Assembly: GCA_017544125.1 (NCBI GenBank)
Contig: JAFYET010000111.1
Coordinates: 1-8,325 of the forward strand
Reading direction: 5' to 3'
Origin: Ruminococcus sp.
GTDB lineage: Bacteria; Bacillota; Clostridia; Oscillospirales; Ruminococcaceae
Length of the DNA stretch: 8,325 nt
Below are positions 6,471 to 8,325 of the stretch, one piece after another (the first letter of the stretch is position 1; each line of letters opens with the position of its first letter). The position numbers were made by a program, and so were the translations under genes. Under the pieces are notes generated by a model. That model saw nothing but the letters and a program-made list of their open reading frames with translations, searched no databases and had not been told where the DNA came from.

Positions 6471-6499
6471 TTGACAACCGGGAGAAAATGTGTTAAAAT
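6471..6499 (+). promoter_or_regulatory. Promoter of the surface-protein gene
   Basis: TTGACA (6471-6476), a 17-base spacer and TAAAAT (6494-6499). The start should fall near 6506, giving a leader of about 57 bases that ends in a strong GGGAGG ribosome site. Confidence 0.85.
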
Positions 6500-6563
6500 A
6501 AATAACATATAGAGATAATGTATTACACACATTGTATTTTTGGAGAATTGGGAGGAAATAATC

Positions 6564-8237
6564 ATGAATAATAGCTTTAAAAAAGTATGCGCTGCTACGG
6601 CAGCTATGGCTATGGCGCTTTCCTGCGCAATGTCGGTCTATGCCGAGGCTCCTGCATGGAGGTTCACCAGCTTCACCGATGAAGAGAAAGCAGCAGCCGA
6701 TAACGCCCCCGCAAATAAGGTAAATGTGCATAAGCCCTACCTCAATGTTACAGTTGACGGCGGCGAGCTTGACCTGAGCGAGACGCAGTTCCAGCTCAAG
6801 TGCGGCGATACCGTTGTAGGTACATTCAGCGGCAAGGCTGACAGCTTCACGCTTACCAACAGCAGCGTCGGCGGTAAGACTATATATGATATCACAGGTG
6901 CTAAAGACGATAAGGAGGCAGGCTTCTGGTCATACAGTATGACCGATTCCGACAGGTCTGACCCGATAGACCTTGTATCAGGCTCACAGGCGACTTTCCT
7001 TGTGGCTGACGATTTCTATACCGACGGCGATAACTTCTATGAGGAAGATGCCAATAACGAAATAATCTATTACTTAAACCCCAACGGCAGCGGCTATGCA
7101 GGCTATTTCGATGTTGAAAAGTACGAGATAGTCGATTCTATGACAGTTCCCGCAGGGCAGTATATAGTTGATGTAAGCGATGACTATATCGACTTTATGA
7201 ATAACGGCGCAAGCGATTCCACCGTTTCTATCGAGACTACCCAGTCTGACTGGGATGACACGAGCTATACAAAAGACAGCTTCCACTTCAGCGAGGTCCC
7301 CGGCACATCGCTCCGCTCTGTTCCCACAGGCGATTATAGGATAATGTTCCACGGCGGCAACCTCTTCAATAGAGACCTTATCGTTACCGACTATGACCGT
7401 GAGTTTATAAAGATACGTGTTCCCGTTACCGATTTCCCGAAGATAGTAAACGTAAACGGCACCTACTGCATCAAGGGCGTGTATGATGATGACAGCGATT
7501 TTTACTACCCCGTTGCAGGCTTTGATACCGACCCCGAGACAGGCTATAAGAGATATGTGCTCTTCCCCTTCTATACAGGCGGTGCTGTAACTGCCGATAT
7601 ACTCAGCTTCGATGCTGACGGCGGCACACCCTACTATGATATATGGGTAGATAAGAGCAACCCCTATGTCAAGTTCCAGACATCATACGCTCCCGGCGGC
7701 GGCGGTCAGGTCAACCAGTATGCTGACCTTACAGCTCACCTTGAGAAGATAGTTTCCGAGATGGCTTATCCCGAGAGCGGCGTTACACTCTATAACGTTC
7801 CCGCAGGCGAGTACAGCGTTGAGATAGTAAGCGATGATAAGGATATCTACGAGATTTCCGATAACACCCTCACCGTTACCGAGACTAAGGATCTCCAGAC
7901 TATCCCCGTTAAGGTCAAGAAGATAGAAGCCGAGCCCATATATGTTTACGGTCTTGGGGTCACAGCAAAGGCAAGCGTCGAGGAATGCTATGTCGGCGAT
8001 ACATTTGAAGTAACGATAACAGCCACAAACACAGGCGATACAGACCTCACAAACCTCAGCGTTTTATTTGAAGATACGGAAGTAGGCACAGCCGAGACAC
8101 TCAAGGTCGGCGAGAGCATCGACTTCACCATAAAGCTCAAGGCACAAGAAGAAGACATAGATAACGGCAATATAACATCTACGCTAAAGCAGATGAGCTT
8201 GCAGATTCTTCTGCCACCAACATTTATGTCAAGGTAA
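6564..8237 (+). CDS. Secreted surface protein with DUF7507-like C-terminal domain, interrupted by a frameshift
   Basis: The apparent product has 557 residues; the first 540 are authentic and the last 17 are out of frame. ATG 6564 follows GGGAGG (6550-6555) at 8 bases; an in-frame TTG at 6540 lacks such a site. A signal peptide (MNNSFKKVCA, a hydrophobic stretch, then VYA/EA) predicts export with cleavage near residue 27 or 29. The mature part is rich in Asp, Tyr, Gly and beta strands, has few Cys and no visible enzyme motif. A VPxGxY segment recurs at about residues 195, 253 and 412, each in a beta-strand context. Residues about 463-540 look like a DUF7507/DUF11 beta domain, with TATNTGDTDLTNLSV, LKVGESIDFT and the DIDNGNIT turn. 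The in-frame stop at 8235-8237 cuts this domain before its last strands, which lie in the -1 frame. The protein is probably cell-surface attached; its partner is unknown. I do not recognise the whole protein. Confidence 0.85.
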   Translation: MNNSFKKVCAATAAMAMALSCAMSVYAEAPAWRFTSFTDEEKAAADNAPANKVNVHKPYLNVTVDGGELDLSETQFQLKCGDTVVGTFSGKADSFTLTNSSVGGKTIYDITGAKDDKEAGFWSYSMTDSDRSDPIDLVSGSQATFLVADDFYTDGDNFYEEDANNEIIYYLNPNGSGYAGYFDVEKYEIVDSMTVPAGQYIVDVSDDYIDFMNNGASDSTVSIETTQSDWDDTSYTKDSFHFSEVPGTSLRSVPTGDYRIMFHGGNLFNRDLIVTDYDREFIKIRVPVTDFPKIVNVNGTYCIKGVYDDDSDFYYPVAGFDTDPETGYKRYVLFPFYTGGAVTADILSFDADGGTPYYDIWVDKSNPYVKFQTSYAPGGGGQVNQYADLTAHLEKIVSEMAYPESGVTLYNVPAGEYSVEIVSDDKDIYEISDNTLTVTETKDLQTIPVKVKKIEAEPIYVYGLGVTAKASVEECYVGDTFEVTITATNTGDTDLTNLSVLFEDTEVGTAETLKVGESIDFTIKLKAQEEDIDNGNITSTLKQMSLQILLPPTFMSR

Positions 8238-8325
8238 GCCCGCTCCCCGAGGAGGAGAAAGACCCCGAGGAGGAGAAAGAGCCCGAGGAAGAGAAAGAGC
8301 CCGAGGAAGAGAAAGAGCCCGAGGA
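8183..8325 (+). CDS. Out-of-frame continuation of the surface protein (partial, cut by the window edge)
   Basis: Starting with GCT at 8183, the -1 frame reads AKADELADSSATNIYVKVSP and then PEEEK(D/E) repeats to the end of the window, 47 codons with no stop. AKADELADSSATNIYVKV is just what should follow DIDNGNITST to close the DUF7507-like domain (family pattern: xxNTAxAxxxxxxSxxxxVxV). No start codon or ribosome site precedes it, so it is the true C-terminal part of the same gene, not a separate one. A Pro/Glu/Lys-rich tail of this sort usually serves as a stalk or wall-spanning linker, with an anchor or dockerin further on; that end is not visible. Confidence 0.8.
8246..8325 (+). repeat. 18-base tandem repeat encoding PEEEK(D/E)
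   Basis: Four full units (8246-8263, 8264-8281, 8282-8299, 8300-8317) and a partial fifth read CCCGAGGARGAGAAAGAS. Units 1-2 use GAG and units 3-4 use GAA at the third codon, which suggests separate recent duplications. The unit length is a multiple of three, so copy-number change would keep the frame. Confidence 0.93.

Noticed and set aside
5936..6565. 209-codon minus-strand reading frame
   Set aside because: It spans the 3' end of the DUF3048 gene in antisense, two transcription signals and the intergenic region; the composition looks like chance.
8175..8195. Programmed ribosomal frameshift at the surface-protein junction
   Set aside because: No slippery heptamer or downstream pseudoknot is evident; a simple one-base deletion or sequence error explains it better.

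Overview
The window looks like chromosomal DNA of a Gram-positive Clostridia bacterium, most likely Ruminococcus or a close relative. This is an inference from strong Shine-Dalgarno sites, consensus sigma-A-type promoters, a class A RNase P RNA, a YerB/DUF3048 lipoprotein and multi-domain c-di-GMP proteins. No phage, transposase, CRISPR or tRNA was seen.

Left half (1-4508, minus strand): a c-di-GMP signalling cluster that reads leftward. A good promoter (4480-4508) precedes a cytoplasmic diguanylate cyclase with three tandem PAS-like repeats and an intact GGDEF motif (2614-4365). A 75-base gap with no terminator follows. Next comes a protein with a degenerate GGDEF domain and a complete set of EAL catalytic residues (853-2538), expected to break down c-di-GMP. 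After a 172-base gap with two clear RNA hairpins comes the start of a seven-helix membrane protein (1-680), whose output domain lies beyond the window. Synthesis and breakdown of the same messenger are therefore probably co-transcribed.

Middle (4509-5116): the RNase P RNA gene rnpB (minus strand) with its own promoter and a strong hairpin terminator. It is bracketed by two inverted arrays of a 7-base repeat (consensus near TAAGAAR). Its promoter diverges from a perfect-consensus promoter for the next gene.

Right half (5071-8325, plus strand): a DUF3048 (YerB-like) lipoprotein with its own terminator, then an independently promoted secreted surface protein. The surface protein has repeated VPxGxY segments and a C-terminal DUF7507/DUF11-like domain. 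A one-base frameshift near 8183 breaks its reading frame. The correct continuation, in the -1 frame, completes the domain and runs into an 18-base tandem repeat encoding PEEEK(D/E), which is cut by the window edge.

Most of the window is recognisable. The parts worth a second look are the frameshift and repeat tail, the heptad arrays around rnpB, the structured spacer inside the c-di-GMP cluster, and the pairing of opposing c-di-GMP enzymes. I did not find a convincing wholly new system.
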